Assembly (NCBI GenBank): GCA_001805165.1
Contig: MHEI01000033.1
Coordinates: 321-6,365, forward strand
From: Nitrospirae bacterium RBG_16_43_11
Lineage (GTDB): Bacteria; Nitrospirota; 9FT-COMBO-42-15; HDB-SIOI813
Reading direction: 5' to 3'
Length of the DNA stretch: 6,045 bases
Part shown: piece after piece, positions 1 to 5,747 of the stretch
How positions within the stretch are numbered: the first letter of the stretch is position 1
Layout of the letters: each line of letters begins with the position of its first letter
Made by a program: the position numbers and the translations under genes
Notes under the pieces: generated by a model
Told to the model about the DNA's origin: nothing
The model's database searches: none
Seen by the model: the letters and a program-made list of their open reading frames with translations, nothing else

Positions 1-549
1 GGGATTAGAGTGTTTGGGGAAAGCAAGGTTCAGGAGGCTATGCCTAAGGTGCATGCCCTGGAGAAAGAAGCGCAATGGCATTTCATAGGCCACCTTCAGA
101 GTAATAAGGCGAAATATGTTGTTGGCAAGTTTGAACTAATCCACTCTGTAGACAGCATTGAACTATCAGAGGAGATTAACAGCAAGGCGCAAAAGAAGGA
201 AATAATACAAAGTATACTGTTAGAAGTAAATATTTCGGGTGAAAAGGGCAAGTTTGGTGTCATGCCGGATGAGGTAATGGAGATAGTAAAAGCTATGTCA
301 GGATTAACAGCGGTCTCGCTTAAAGGGTTGATGACTATACCACCGTATAGTGAGAGCCCTGACGATGTAAGACCCTGGTTCAGAATGCTTAGGGAACTAA
401 GGGATAATGTCATGCGTCATGGAGTATGCCCTGCTGATTTCAGGGAGTTGTCAATGGGCATGAGCGGAGATTTTGAGGTCGCAATTGAAGAAGGTGCTAC
501 TGTGGTCAGGATAGGAACGGCCATCTTCGGGAACAGGAAAGGAAGCTGA
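1..549 (+). CDS. yggS: YggS/PLPHP family pyridoxal phosphate homeostasis protein, 3' part only
   Basis: The reading frame is open from base 1 and begins with GIRVFGESKVQEAM, so the gene starts upstream of the window; the GTG at base 10 is an internal Val codon, not a start. The 182 visible residues carry family hallmarks: the FGES-VQE segment, HFIGHLQSNK, the SVDS segment, LLEVNISGEKGKFG, KGLMTIPP, and the C-terminal LSMGMSGDFEVAIEEGATVV followed by RIGTAIFG, which forms the phosphate-binding end of the PLP site. The PLP-binding lysine of the family lies in the missing N-terminal part. YggS proteins are cytosolic, have an alanine-racemase-like barrel fold, bind PLP without known catalysis, and affect vitamin B6 and amino-acid balance. 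The TGA stop directly abuts the proC ATG, so the two are almost certainly cotranscribed and translationally coupled. Family assignment is secure; the exact physiological role of the family is still unsettled. Confidence 0.95.
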   Translation, partial: GIRVFGESKVQEAMPKVHALEKEAQWHFIGHLQSNKAKYVVGKFELIHSVDSIELSEEINSKAQKKEIIQSILLEVNISGEKGKFGVMPDEVMEIVKAMSGLTAVSLKGLMTIPPYSESPDDVRPWFRMLRELRDNVMRHGVCPADFRELSMGMSGDFEVAIEEGATVVRIGTAIFGNRKGS

Positions 550-1365
550 ATGACAGAATATAAGATTTGCATACTCGGTACAGGCAATATGGGTGAAGCC
601 ATACTCAAGGGAATTATTACATCCGGCTTATACTCAAAAAAGGAGATCATCGTCACGGATGTCGCTGAAGACAGGCTTTCATATATACATGAGCGGTACA
701 ATGTAAAAACAACAAAAAATAATAGTCAGGCCGCCTCCTCTTCCCGTTATATCATGATTACAGTGAAACCTGCTGCAATAAAATCCCTTGTCGAAGAAAT
801 CGCACATGTATTAGACGAGTCAAAACTTATAATATCAGCCGCAGCCGGTATATCGATCAACAACATCAGGATATGGTTAAAAAAGGAGTTACCGATAATC
901 AGGGTAATGCCAAATATACCTGTGCTGGTACTTGAAGGGGCTACTGCAATTGCATCCGGGCCAGGTGTTAATTTCAATGAGCTTGAGAATGTGAAGAAGA
1001 TATTTGATTCAGTAGGAAAGTCTATATTCCTGGGTGAAGAGCATCTCAATGCGGTTACAGGACTGAGCGGGAGTGGACCGGCATACATATTTGCCGTTAT
1101 AGATGCGCTGTCAGATGGCGGCGTAAAAGCGGGGCTTCCTCGCCAGGCATCAACCCTGCTTGCTGCCCAGACAGTTCTCGGTGCAGCTAAGATGGTGCTT
1201 GAAAGCGGTGAACATCCCGGGAGGCTTAAAGATATGATTACATCACCCGGAGGCACAACCATTGAAGGACTGCACATACTTGAAACATCAGGCATTAGAG
1301 GCGCTTTCATGAGCGCGGTTGAACAGGCCACAAAAAGAGCCGAAGAGTTAGGAAAGAGAGATTAG
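550..1365 (+). CDS. proC: Pyrroline-5-carboxylate reductase
   Basis: This enzyme reduces 1-pyrroline-5-carboxylate to L-proline with NAD(P)H, the last step of proline biosynthesis, in the cytosol. The 271-residue length is normal for the family. The N-terminal Rossmann domain opens with ICILGTGNMGEAI, giving the G10-x-G12-xx-G15 dinucleotide-binding loop. VKP at 72-74 and RVMPNIP at 118-124 are typical of the cofactor and substrate cleft. The C-terminal helical dimerisation domain has SGSGPAY at 173-179 and the ProC signature around PGGTTIEGL at 233-241. The start is the ATG immediately after the yggS stop, with a strong AGGAAAGGAAG ribosome binding sequence inside the end of yggS. The yggT gene follows after two bases. 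The yggS-proC-yggT order is widely conserved. Nothing appears broken or unusual. Confidence 0.97.
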   Translation: MTEYKICILGTGNMGEAILKGIITSGLYSKKEIIVTDVAEDRLSYIHERYNVKTTKNNSQAASSSRYIMITVKPAAIKSLVEEIAHVLDESKLIISAAAGISINNIRIWLKKELPIIRVMPNIPVLVLEGATAIASGPGVNFNELENVKKIFDSVGKSIFLGEEHLNAVTGLSGSGPAYIFAVIDALSDGGVKAGLPRQASTLLAAQTVLGAAKMVLESGEHPGRLKDMITSPGGTTIEGLHILETSGIRGAFMSAVEQATKRAEELGKRD

Positions 1366-1367
1366 AC

Positions 1368-1661
1368 ATGTTTATATTCACTAATTTTATATCTGCTGTG
1401 GCCGAAGTAATTAATATAATCCTTACAATCTATATGTATCTAATAATTGCAAGGGCAATTCTATCATGGGTAAGCCCTGACCCATATAATCCAATCGTCC
1501 AGATGCTTTATAAGGTTACAGAGCCGGTTTTAAACTTGATAAGACGGATCGTACCTATGTGGAAAATTGGACTGGACCTCTCACCTATGATTGCAATATT
1601 GATTATATTCTTTTTGAAAAGGTTTATTGTGGCATCATTGAGGCAGGCGGCTTACTTTTAG
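1368..1661 (+). CDS. yggT: YggT family integral membrane protein (single-unit form)
   Basis: A 97-residue protein with two hydrophobic segments (about residues 8-33 and 70-88) separated by a basic loop. The family pattern is clear: RAILSWVSPDPYNPIVQMLY followed by KVTEPVLNLIRRIVP, then LDLSPMIAILIIFFLKRFI. E. coli YggT has two such units; this is the one-unit version common in other bacteria. The family is placed in the inner membrane and has been linked to osmotic or ion stress and, by gene neighbourhood, to cell division and envelope growth; no biochemical activity is established. The ATG lies two bases after the proC stop, with a purine-rich GGAAAGAGAG upstream, so it is part of the same operon. 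The stop codon lies within a heptamer repeat (1658-1678). Confidence 0.93.
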   Translation: MFIFTNFISAVAEVINIILTIYMYLIIARAILSWVSPDPYNPIVQMLYKVTEPVLNLIRRIVPMWKIGLDLSPMIAILIIFFLKRFIVASLRQAAYF

Positions 1662-1678
1662 AAGTTAGAAGTTAGAAA
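1658..1678 (+). repeat. Three-unit heptamer tandem repeat (TTAGAAG, TTAGAAG, TTAGAAA)
   Basis: Three consecutive 7-base units at 1658-1664, 1665-1671 and 1672-1678, the last differing in its final base. Each unit contains TAG, and because the period is seven, the three TAGs (1659, 1666, 1673) fall in all three forward frames. The first is the actual yggT stop. The array ends right at the Shine-Dalgarno sequence of the next gene. It could be a slipped-strand duplication or a member of a dispersed heptamer repeat family. Confidence 0.8.
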
Positions 1679-1687
1679 GGGGGCTTA

Positions 1688-3061
1688 GTGGAAAAAGAAT
1701 GGCGGAATTATCAGGGTAGAATAAAAAAACGGAAGCACATCACTAAAAAGACAATCTTAATAGCCTCTTTCATTATCGGTATCACATTCCTGGTTACCAG
1801 CTCACCTTTTTTGGGAAGCACAACATTATCCAGAAAAATCAATTACACTATCCATGAAGACAACCTTAATCTGAAATTCACTGAAGATTTTGTTCGAATA
1901 GAAGGAGGCATAGATCCTGTCTTCAATGAGGTGATTGAAGACAGGTTTGTAAGTAAAGTCGGGAAAAATGTCCAGGTGGTCTATACATTAGACCCTCTTC
2001 TACAAGAGAAGATGATATCTCTGTTTGCCAAATACAAGGTTCCATATGGAGCATTTGTTGCCATCTCCACAAAGACAGGAAAAGTCCTTGCTATGGCAGG
2101 TTACTCAGAAAAAGATGGTGTGGACCAAAACCTCGCACTCAGGGCAACTTATCCGGCAGCCTCTATATTTAAGCTTGTAACAGCGGCAGCAGCCCTTGAA
2201 AAGGGAAAGGTTGAACCTGACACAGTAATTAACTTCAGGGGAGGACTCTATGCCCTTTCACCGGGAAACTGGACCGATAATCCAAAAAGAGACAAGAACA
2301 AGATTACATTAGCTGACGCAATGGGAAAATCGTGCAATGTTGCCTTCGCAAAGGTAGCCCTGAGATGGCTTGATGCCGGCGATTTACTCCGTTCTGCAGA
2401 AAGTTTAGGATTTAACAACACTATAAATTTTGAATTTCCGGTGCAGCAAAGCAGAATACATGTTGAAAACAATGAAAAAAGTATTGCAAAGACAGCAGCA
2501 GGTTTTGGAGATGTTACCCTCTCCCCTCTTCATGGCGCCATGATAGCCTCAGCTATAGCTAATGATGGCAGGATGGTGGAGCCACGGATAGTTGAAAAAA
2601 TCTTCATTGATGGAAGAGAGGCATACAACTTTGGCAAGAAAGAGGGAACTGCAGGCATTTCTCCTGAGACAGCAGAGAAGCTCAGGTACATGATGACAAA
2701 GACGGTTGAAAAGGGTACTGCAAGGCACTCTTTTTTTACGCAGCGTGGGAAGGCTTATCTTAAAGACATCGTCGTGGGAGGCAAAACAGGTTCACTCGAA
2801 GGTGACGACCCTCAGGGGGATTACAGTTGGTTTGTAGGTATGGCGCCGCTTGACAATCCGGAAATAGCTATAGCAGCGCTTGTCATCAATCGTCCTGTCT
2901 GGAAGATAAAGGCGCCATTTGTTGCAAGGGAAGGTTTTTTAACTTACTTCAACAATAAAGACATCAACAACACAAAAGAGAAGCTGAAAGTTGCCAAAAA
3001 GGGGAACTTCCTCCCTACTTACCATAATCAAGTCTTAGACAGAGAAATAAGACAATTATAG
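1688..3061 (+). CDS. Membrane-anchored penicillin-binding transpeptidase without a glycosyltransferase domain
   Basis: A 457-residue D,D-transpeptidase expected to cross-link peptidoglycan on the outer face of the cytoplasmic membrane. A lysine-rich stretch (12-21) precedes one hydrophobic segment (about 22-38), giving a type II anchor. A short linker (about 45-95) leads to VVYTLDPLLQEKM (97-109), which resembles the segment before the transpeptidase domain of class A proteins, but there is no GT51 domain and no room for the usual class B dimerisation domain. All three penicilloyl-serine motifs are present: S159-I-F-K162 with the nucleophile S159, S215-C-N217, and K366-T-G368. SWFVGMAPLDNPEIAIAALV (380-399) is the usual strand region after KTG. 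The start is GTG at 1688 with GGGGG four bases upstream; the next internal Met is at residue 109, too late. It probably shares the yggS-proC-yggT operon. Its last 47 bases overlap the opposing DUF599 gene. The exact PBP subclass is uncertain. Confidence 0.9.
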   Translation: MEKEWRNYQGRIKKRKHITKKTILIASFIIGITFLVTSSPFLGSTTLSRKINYTIHEDNLNLKFTEDFVRIEGGIDPVFNEVIEDRFVSKVGKNVQVVYTLDPLLQEKMISLFAKYKVPYGAFVAISTKTGKVLAMAGYSEKDGVDQNLALRATYPAASIFKLVTAAAALEKGKVEPDTVINFRGGLYALSPGNWTDNPKRDKNKITLADAMGKSCNVAFAKVALRWLDAGDLLRSAESLGFNNTINFEFPVQQSRIHVENNEKSIAKTAAGFGDVTLSPLHGAMIASAIANDGRMVEPRIVEKIFIDGREAYNFGKKEGTAGISPETAEKLRYMMTKTVEKGTARHSFFTQRGKAYLKDIVVGGKTGSLEGDDPQGDYSWFVGMAPLDNPEIAIAALVINRPVWKIKAPFVAREGFLTYFNNKDINNTKEKLKVAKKGNFLPTYHNQVLDREIRQL

Positions 3062-3665
3062 TAAGCGCTATAAAAAGCCAGGTGCCTAAGAACCAGCCTA
3101 TTAATGGAATAGTGTAGTAAAATCCCCTTATACCGAAGGTATAATGAATCCCAGCCGTTGAGAACATCTTTGTTATATAATCAACCGCGCTCATCTTCAT
3201 CGTGTCCTCTATAGTCTCCTGTGAAGCGCCAATAAGAATGACTAAGTAATTGAGGAGACGTATGCAGAGGGTAAAATTCAAAAGGGATAGAAGAAACATG
3301 ATCATTAGTGCAAGCAGCTTTAAGAACAATAGATAATCAGGTAGTGCAATAGTCCCCCTTCCTGTAACTATACCTGATGTTTGTTCGATATTAAATATCA
3401 GATAGATTATACTGCCTATAAACACAATGCTTGAAGACGCAAGAAATGACGCTGCCATATGGATGTTCCGGAGCGACTGGACGGCGGTAAGAGCCTGCCC
3501 TGGTTTCAGCATATTTTCCACCCATGTCCTGCGGATAATATTTATCTTGCCTTTAAAGATATGCCTCGGAAGTCTCGCTACCTTGGAATAATAATAGGCA
3601 TGATAAAGCAATGTGCAGGACACAAAAAAAATCAGCGCTATAATGTCAAAAGTATGTAATACCAT
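3015..3665 (-). CDS. DUF599 family membrane protein
   Basis: A 216-residue integral membrane protein with about four hydrophobic regions (residues 5-25, 71-92, 111-146, 183-210). It matches my recollection of the DUF599 pattern: an N-terminal membrane helix, a basic loop with RRTWVENML, then AVQSLRNIHMAASFLASSSI, a central hydrophobic pair, and near the C terminus FGIRGFYYTIPLIGWFLGTW, where family members have a G-x-R-x-(F/Y)-Y-(F/Y) stretch before the last helix. The function of the family is unknown and nothing here adds a catalytic motif. The ATG is 15 bases after the stop of the RelE-fold gene, with only a weak TTGGATT upstream, so it probably depends on the same transcript. Its TAG stop lies inside the 3' end of the converging transpeptidase gene, giving a 47-base antisense coding overlap. 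Confidence 0.8.
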   Translation of the reverse strand: MVLHTFDIIALIFFVSCTLLYHAYYYSKVARLPRHIFKGKINIIRRTWVENMLKPGQALTAVQSLRNIHMAASFLASSSIVFIGSIIYLIFNIEQTSGIVTGRGTIALPDYLLFLKLLALMIMFLLSLLNFTLCIRLLNYLVILIGASQETIEDTMKMSAVDYITKMFSTAGIHYTFGIRGFYYTIPLIGWFLGTWLFIALTIIVLFLCLRLDYGK

Positions 3666-3680
3666 AATCCAATAAACTAA

Positions 3681-4034
3681 TCAGAAATCTATCTCGTGTA
3701 ACATCTTATCATGATACACCTCAGGATGTCTCTCTTTCGGGGCAAGCTCTGTTATCTTAGACCCATATTGTAATGCCTCGTCATGATGTCCTACATACCA
3801 TAGCCTCATGGGACCATTATCCGACAGCTCAAAGATGAGTCTGTATGTCTCATCCACCCTGCACTCCATTATACCCTTTCTTCCTGTCCTTAACTGTTTG
3901 ACCTGAAGAGATGGATGACGGTAATTCTTGAGCAGCAATATTATGCACTTCCATATTTTGGGCTGGACGTTCTTTTGCAACCTGTATGCATTCAGGACAA
4001 AGTCGTCTGTAAGTATTAAACTATCTTCTGCCAT
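3681..4034 (-). CDS. Stand-alone RelE/ParE-fold protein (toxin-like, no antitoxin seen)
   Basis: A 117-residue protein whose middle resembles the RelE/ParE superfamily of toxin-antitoxin systems: helices at about 9-37, then VKQLRTGRKGIMECRVDETY (45-64) leading into RLIFEL (65-70) and MRLWYVGHHDEALQYG (76-91). The R59-V-D-x-x-Y-R65 stretch and the closing strand with HHDEA (83-87) look like the RelE-like domain found at the N terminus of some UvrD-type helicases, which carry a similar W-x-x-HHDEA ending. A tail of about 25 charged residues follows. The ATG lies inside the hydrolase gene, overlapping its last 14 bases, with no clear Shine-Dalgarno, so translation is probably coupled. No antitoxin-like DNA-binding gene is adjacent: neighbours are two membrane protein genes. 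Toxicity is therefore not implied. The fold call is moderately sure; function is unknown. Confidence 0.65.
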   Translation of the reverse strand: MAEDSLILTDDFVLNAYRLQKNVQPKIWKCIILLLKNYRHPSLQVKQLRTGRKGIMECRVDETYRLIFELSDNGPMRLWYVGHHDEALQYGSKITELAPKERHPEVYHDKMLHEIDF

Positions 4035-5001
4035 AATCGTCTAATAAAGAATTAACCGTAGTAAATTGTTGTGATACAACTGCACCGCCCTTGTCAAATT
4101 CTACTCTATATGTAAAAGGAATTCTATCCCTTAAAATATCAAACCTTAGATCTATAAATTCAATAAGATGATGTCCATCATCCATATCATTCACTATACC
4201 CACAGGAAATCTTGCAAACCACATGTAAAACTCCACCCCTGGCAGCCTCAATGCCTTATCTATCCATGGAGAGTCCGGCCATTTCTTCCATATCATACCT
4301 CTACCTGCCTTCTGCAGATCATCCTTATCATTTATATCCACAAAACGCTGATACAGTGTGTCTCCCGTATCAATCAGCAGCACCCACTTGAATGGTGAAA
4401 GCGGTTGCGGCAGCGCCGCAACCGCATGAGGAATCATGTGCCTTTCCTCCGCCTCCCTGTAGGCCATAGATGCAGCGTTATTGTGACTGAATATGCACAG
4501 TGCAATATACGGCACAAGCAGGCTTATGGATACCACTCCAAGCTCTCTGTTATAATTCTTAAATAGATAAGTCAGAAGAAATGGAATAAGGAGTATAGCG
4601 GTAAAATATGGATCAATTATAAAGATGATGTCCCATGCCAGCCGCTGATCTGAAAGCGGACTCAGTGCCATTGTCCCAAAAGATGTCACAAGGTCTAACA
4701 GGATATGACTCAGGAGCGATAAGAAACATAGAAGATAGAAGTAAAAGAAATTCCTGCTCTTTGATATACGTTGAAAGATATAGGCAAGTATAAGGCTGTA
4801 AACCGGCAGTAAGATAAGGGAATGTGTTATCCCGCGGTGGTATTTTAAGAAAGTCTCTACTCCAAATAACCGGAGTATAAAATCAGAGTCCGGTAATACA
4901 GCTACGATGATGCCTGTTATTGAACCCCATTTCCCGATGCTCCTGGAAAATCCGGCTTTGGCGATAACAGCGCCTGCTAAACCATGTGTAAGAGGATCCA
5001 T
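4021..5001 (-). CDS. DUF457/YdjM-type membrane metal-dependent hydrolase
   Basis: A 326-residue protein of the LexA-binding, inner-membrane-associated putative hydrolase family. The N-terminal half shows the family metal-ligand pattern: MDPLTHGLAG with H6, LPDSD with D38 and D40, YHRGITHS with H55 and H60, SHILLDLVTSFG with H99 and D103, and D124 with D130-P. These alternate with membrane segments (about 27-47, 60-78, 87-108, 126-147, 155-173). After residue 175 comes a soluble region of about 150 residues rich in aromatic and charged residues (KWVLLIDTGDTLYQRF, EFYMWFARFPVG), present in longer family members but absent from the short YdjM type. The substrate is unknown; phospholipid or other lipid phosphoester hydrolysis has been suggested for relatives. 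ATG at 5001 is preceded by AGGGA eight bases upstream. Residues 193-201 are encoded by a perfect GC-rich inverted repeat (4401-4425). The 3' end overlaps the RelE-fold gene by 14 bases. Confidence 0.88.
   Translation of the reverse strand: MDPLTHGLAGAVIAKAGFSRSIGKWGSITGIIVAVLPDSDFILRLFGVETFLKYHRGITHSLILLPVYSLILAYIFQRISKSRNFFYFYLLCFLSLLSHILLDLVTSFGTMALSPLSDQRLAWDIIFIIDPYFTAILLIPFLLTYLFKNYNRELGVVSISLLVPYIALCIFSHNNAASMAYREAEERHMIPHAVAALPQPLSPFKWVLLIDTGDTLYQRFVDINDKDDLQKAGRGMIWKKWPDSPWIDKALRLPGVEFYMWFARFPVGIVNDMDDGHHLIEFIDLRFDILRDRIPFTYRVEFDKGGAVVSQQFTTVNSLLDDYGRR
4401..4425. repeat. Perfect 11-bp GC-rich inverted repeat with a 3-base loop, inside the hydrolase gene
   Basis: GCGGTTGCGGC at 4401-4411 pairs perfectly with GCCGCAACCGC at 4415-4425 around the loop AGC. 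Nine of the eleven pairs are G-C, in a region that is otherwise AT-rich. It encodes the hydrolase stretch AVAALPQP (about residues 193-200), just after the last membrane segment. On the minus-strand mRNA it is followed by CTTTCACC, not a U-run, so it is not a standard intrinsic terminator. Confidence 0.85.
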
Positions 5002-5014
5002 AGGATGTGTCCCT

Positions 5015-5030
5015 ATTTAACCATTTAACC
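5015..5030. repeat. Perfect tandem 8-mer duplication (ATTTAACC twice) at a stop codon
   Basis: ATTTAACC at 5015-5022 is repeated at 5023-5030. On the coding (minus) strand this reads GGTTAAAT twice and contains the TAA stop of the 117-residue gene (5025-5027). The second copy lies in the 23-base gap before the hydrolase gene. It may be a slipped-strand duplication that does not change either protein. Confidence 0.75.
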
Positions 5031-5378
5031 TTCAAATTTCCGGAACAGGGTGCTGCATATCCGCTCATGTTCATTGAACAGCTCAGGCTCCTCTTTTTTT
5101 ATAGCGGCGGCGTCTATCTTTTCCTCTATGATGGCCTTTATTTTCTTCAGATCTTCAAGGTTCGGGAACTCAAAGTCAACCCCAATTGATTTAAATGCCT
5201 CACCTGCATAATCATAAATAGTCTTCCTTACAGTATCTTCCGGTTTGCTGATACCCTTCTTAGAAAGATATTTCATCATGGTCACAACAAAACATGCAAG
5301 CATCCCTTCGCGCGTAGTCTTATTCGACAGGACACGCTTCGACAGTTTCTCTTTCAGAATATCTTCACACGATTCCAT
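5025..5378 (-). CDS. Hypothetical helical protein, 117 residues
   Basis: I do not recognise a family. The sequence is charged and predicted mostly helical: an N-terminal helix (MESCEDILKEKLSKRVLS), a hydrophobic amphipathic helix around MLACFVVTMMKYLSKKG (26-42), a short loop with SKPEDTV, then IYDYAGEAFKSIGVDFEFPN (54-73) and a long charged helix (74-95) and tail. There is no signal peptide, clear transmembrane helix or metal-binding cluster. It looks like a small cytosolic protein, possibly a partner or regulatory protein. The start is well supported: ATG at 5378 with GGAGAG at 5384-5389, five bases upstream. It sits 49 bases after the four-cysteine gene and 23 bases before the hydrolase gene, so it is likely cotranscribed with both. 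It is probably a real gene, given the ribosome binding site and snug operon fit. Confidence 0.75.
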   Translation of the reverse strand: MESCEDILKEKLSKRVLSNKTTREGMLACFVVTMMKYLSKKGISKPEDTVRKTIYDYAGEAFKSIGVDFEFPNLEDLKKIKAIIEEKIDAAAIKKEEPELFNEHERICSTLFRKFEG

Positions 5379-5427
5379 CTGAACTCTCCACTCACTGTAA
5401 CATTAAACAGGCGCTTTTCTGCATCAA

Positions 5428-5643
5428 CTAATGGAATGATTCTTCCTCAAAATCAGCACACTCTGATACTATTACTTCAAACACCACATCTTCAGGGATA
5501 AAGACCGAATTACTCCCCTCCTCTTCCTGTATCTCCCTAAGCTCCTCAAGCGCCTCATCAAGTGACTCCATTTCCGCAGATGTATCAAGCTCTGTTGGCA
5601 CTAAGCAATTCGACATATGCTTACATTTTGGGCAAAGGTTCAT
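5428..5643 (-). CDS. Small acidic four-cysteine protein, probable metal binder
   Basis: A 71-residue protein beginning MNLCPKCKHMSNC. Cysteines at 4, 7 and 13 (C-x2-C-x5-C, with His9 between) and one near the C terminus (C62 in SECADFEEES) form a possible four-cysteine site for zinc or iron. The layout recalls small proteins of anaerobic and sulfate-reducing lineages with an N-terminal CxxC...C cluster and a C-terminal C-E-E-(F/Y)-E, but that link is from memory and is weak. The middle (25-42) is a strongly acidic helix (ESLDEALEELREIQEEEG). Start choice: a GTG at 5655 is in frame, but it overlaps the AAGGAG Shine-Dalgarno (5655-5660) and so cannot use it; ATG at 5643 lies 11 bases downstream of it. 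It is the first gene of the minus-strand operon, about 30 bases below a promoter-like sequence. Function unknown. Confidence 0.72.
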   Translation of the reverse strand: MNLCPKCKHMSNCLVPTELDTSAEMESLDEALEELREIQEEEGSNSVFIPEDVVFEVIVSECADFEEESFH

Positions 5644-5654
5644 ATCAGATACCA

Positions 5655-5660
5655 CTCCTT
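5655..5660 (-). promoter_or_regulatory. Shine-Dalgarno AAGGAG that decides the start of the four-cysteine gene
   Basis: On the minus strand AAGGAG ends at 5655 and its last G is the first base of an in-frame GTG. That GTG is therefore not usable with this site, and the ATG at 5641-5643, 11 bases downstream, is the better start, although the spacing is slightly long. Confidence 0.65.
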
Positions 5661-5676
5661 TCTTTTTGAGTTGATA

Positions 5677-5705
5677 ATTTTATCGTAAGAAAAGTTAAAA
5701 GTAAA
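5677..5705 (-). promoter_or_regulatory. Sigma70-like promoter for the minus-strand operon
   Basis: On the minus strand TTTACT (5705-5700, four of six matches to TTGACA) is followed after exactly 17 bases by TAAAAT (5682-5677, five of six matches to TATAAT). Transcription would start near 5670, leaving a leader of under 30 bases that contains the AAGGAG site. This rests on consensus matching in an AT-rich region, where chance matches are common. No equally good promoter was found for the divergent methyltransferase gene. Confidence 0.5.
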
Positions 5706-5747
5706 GAATTATTGAAATATTTCCGGGTTATTGTTAAGGTGTAGATT

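Noticed and set aside
96..701. Two minus-strand open frames (96-413 and 417-701) under yggS and the start of proC
   Set aside because: Both are antisense to conserved coding sequence, low-complexity in composition and without domain-like patterns.
747..1331. Long open frame (194 codons) on the minus strand antisense to proC
   Set aside because: It lies wholly inside a confidently identified proC gene, has serine- and proline-rich composition typical of an antisense shadow, and no family resemblance.
2248..2472. Minus-strand 74-codon open frame under the transpeptidase gene
   Set aside because: It lies opposite the region holding the S-x-N motif of a clearly conserved protein; no recognisable features.
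3057..3075. Possible terminator hairpin TATAG...CTATA just after the transpeptidase stop
   Set aside because: The stem is only five mostly A-T pairs and is followed by A residues and not a T-run on the plus strand; too weak to call.
3459..3659. Plus-strand 66-codon open frame antisense to the DUF599 gene
   Set aside because: The minus-strand protein has coherent membrane segments and family motifs; the plus-strand frame has none.
4168..4398. Plus-strand 76-codon open frame antisense to the hydrolase gene
   Set aside because: Composition (many His, Ile and Pro) is that of a shadow frame, and it lies opposite a conserved family member.
4728..4741. Tandem ATAGAAG duplication inside the hydrolase gene
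   Set aside because: It encodes ordinary aromatic residues in a membrane segment (FYFYL) and is readily explained by codon composition.
4883..5189. Open frames around the hydrolase start (4883-5074 minus and 5007-5189 plus)
   Set aside because: They overlap, in other frames or on the other strand, two genes that have ribosome binding sites and fit the operon; neither looks like a real protein.
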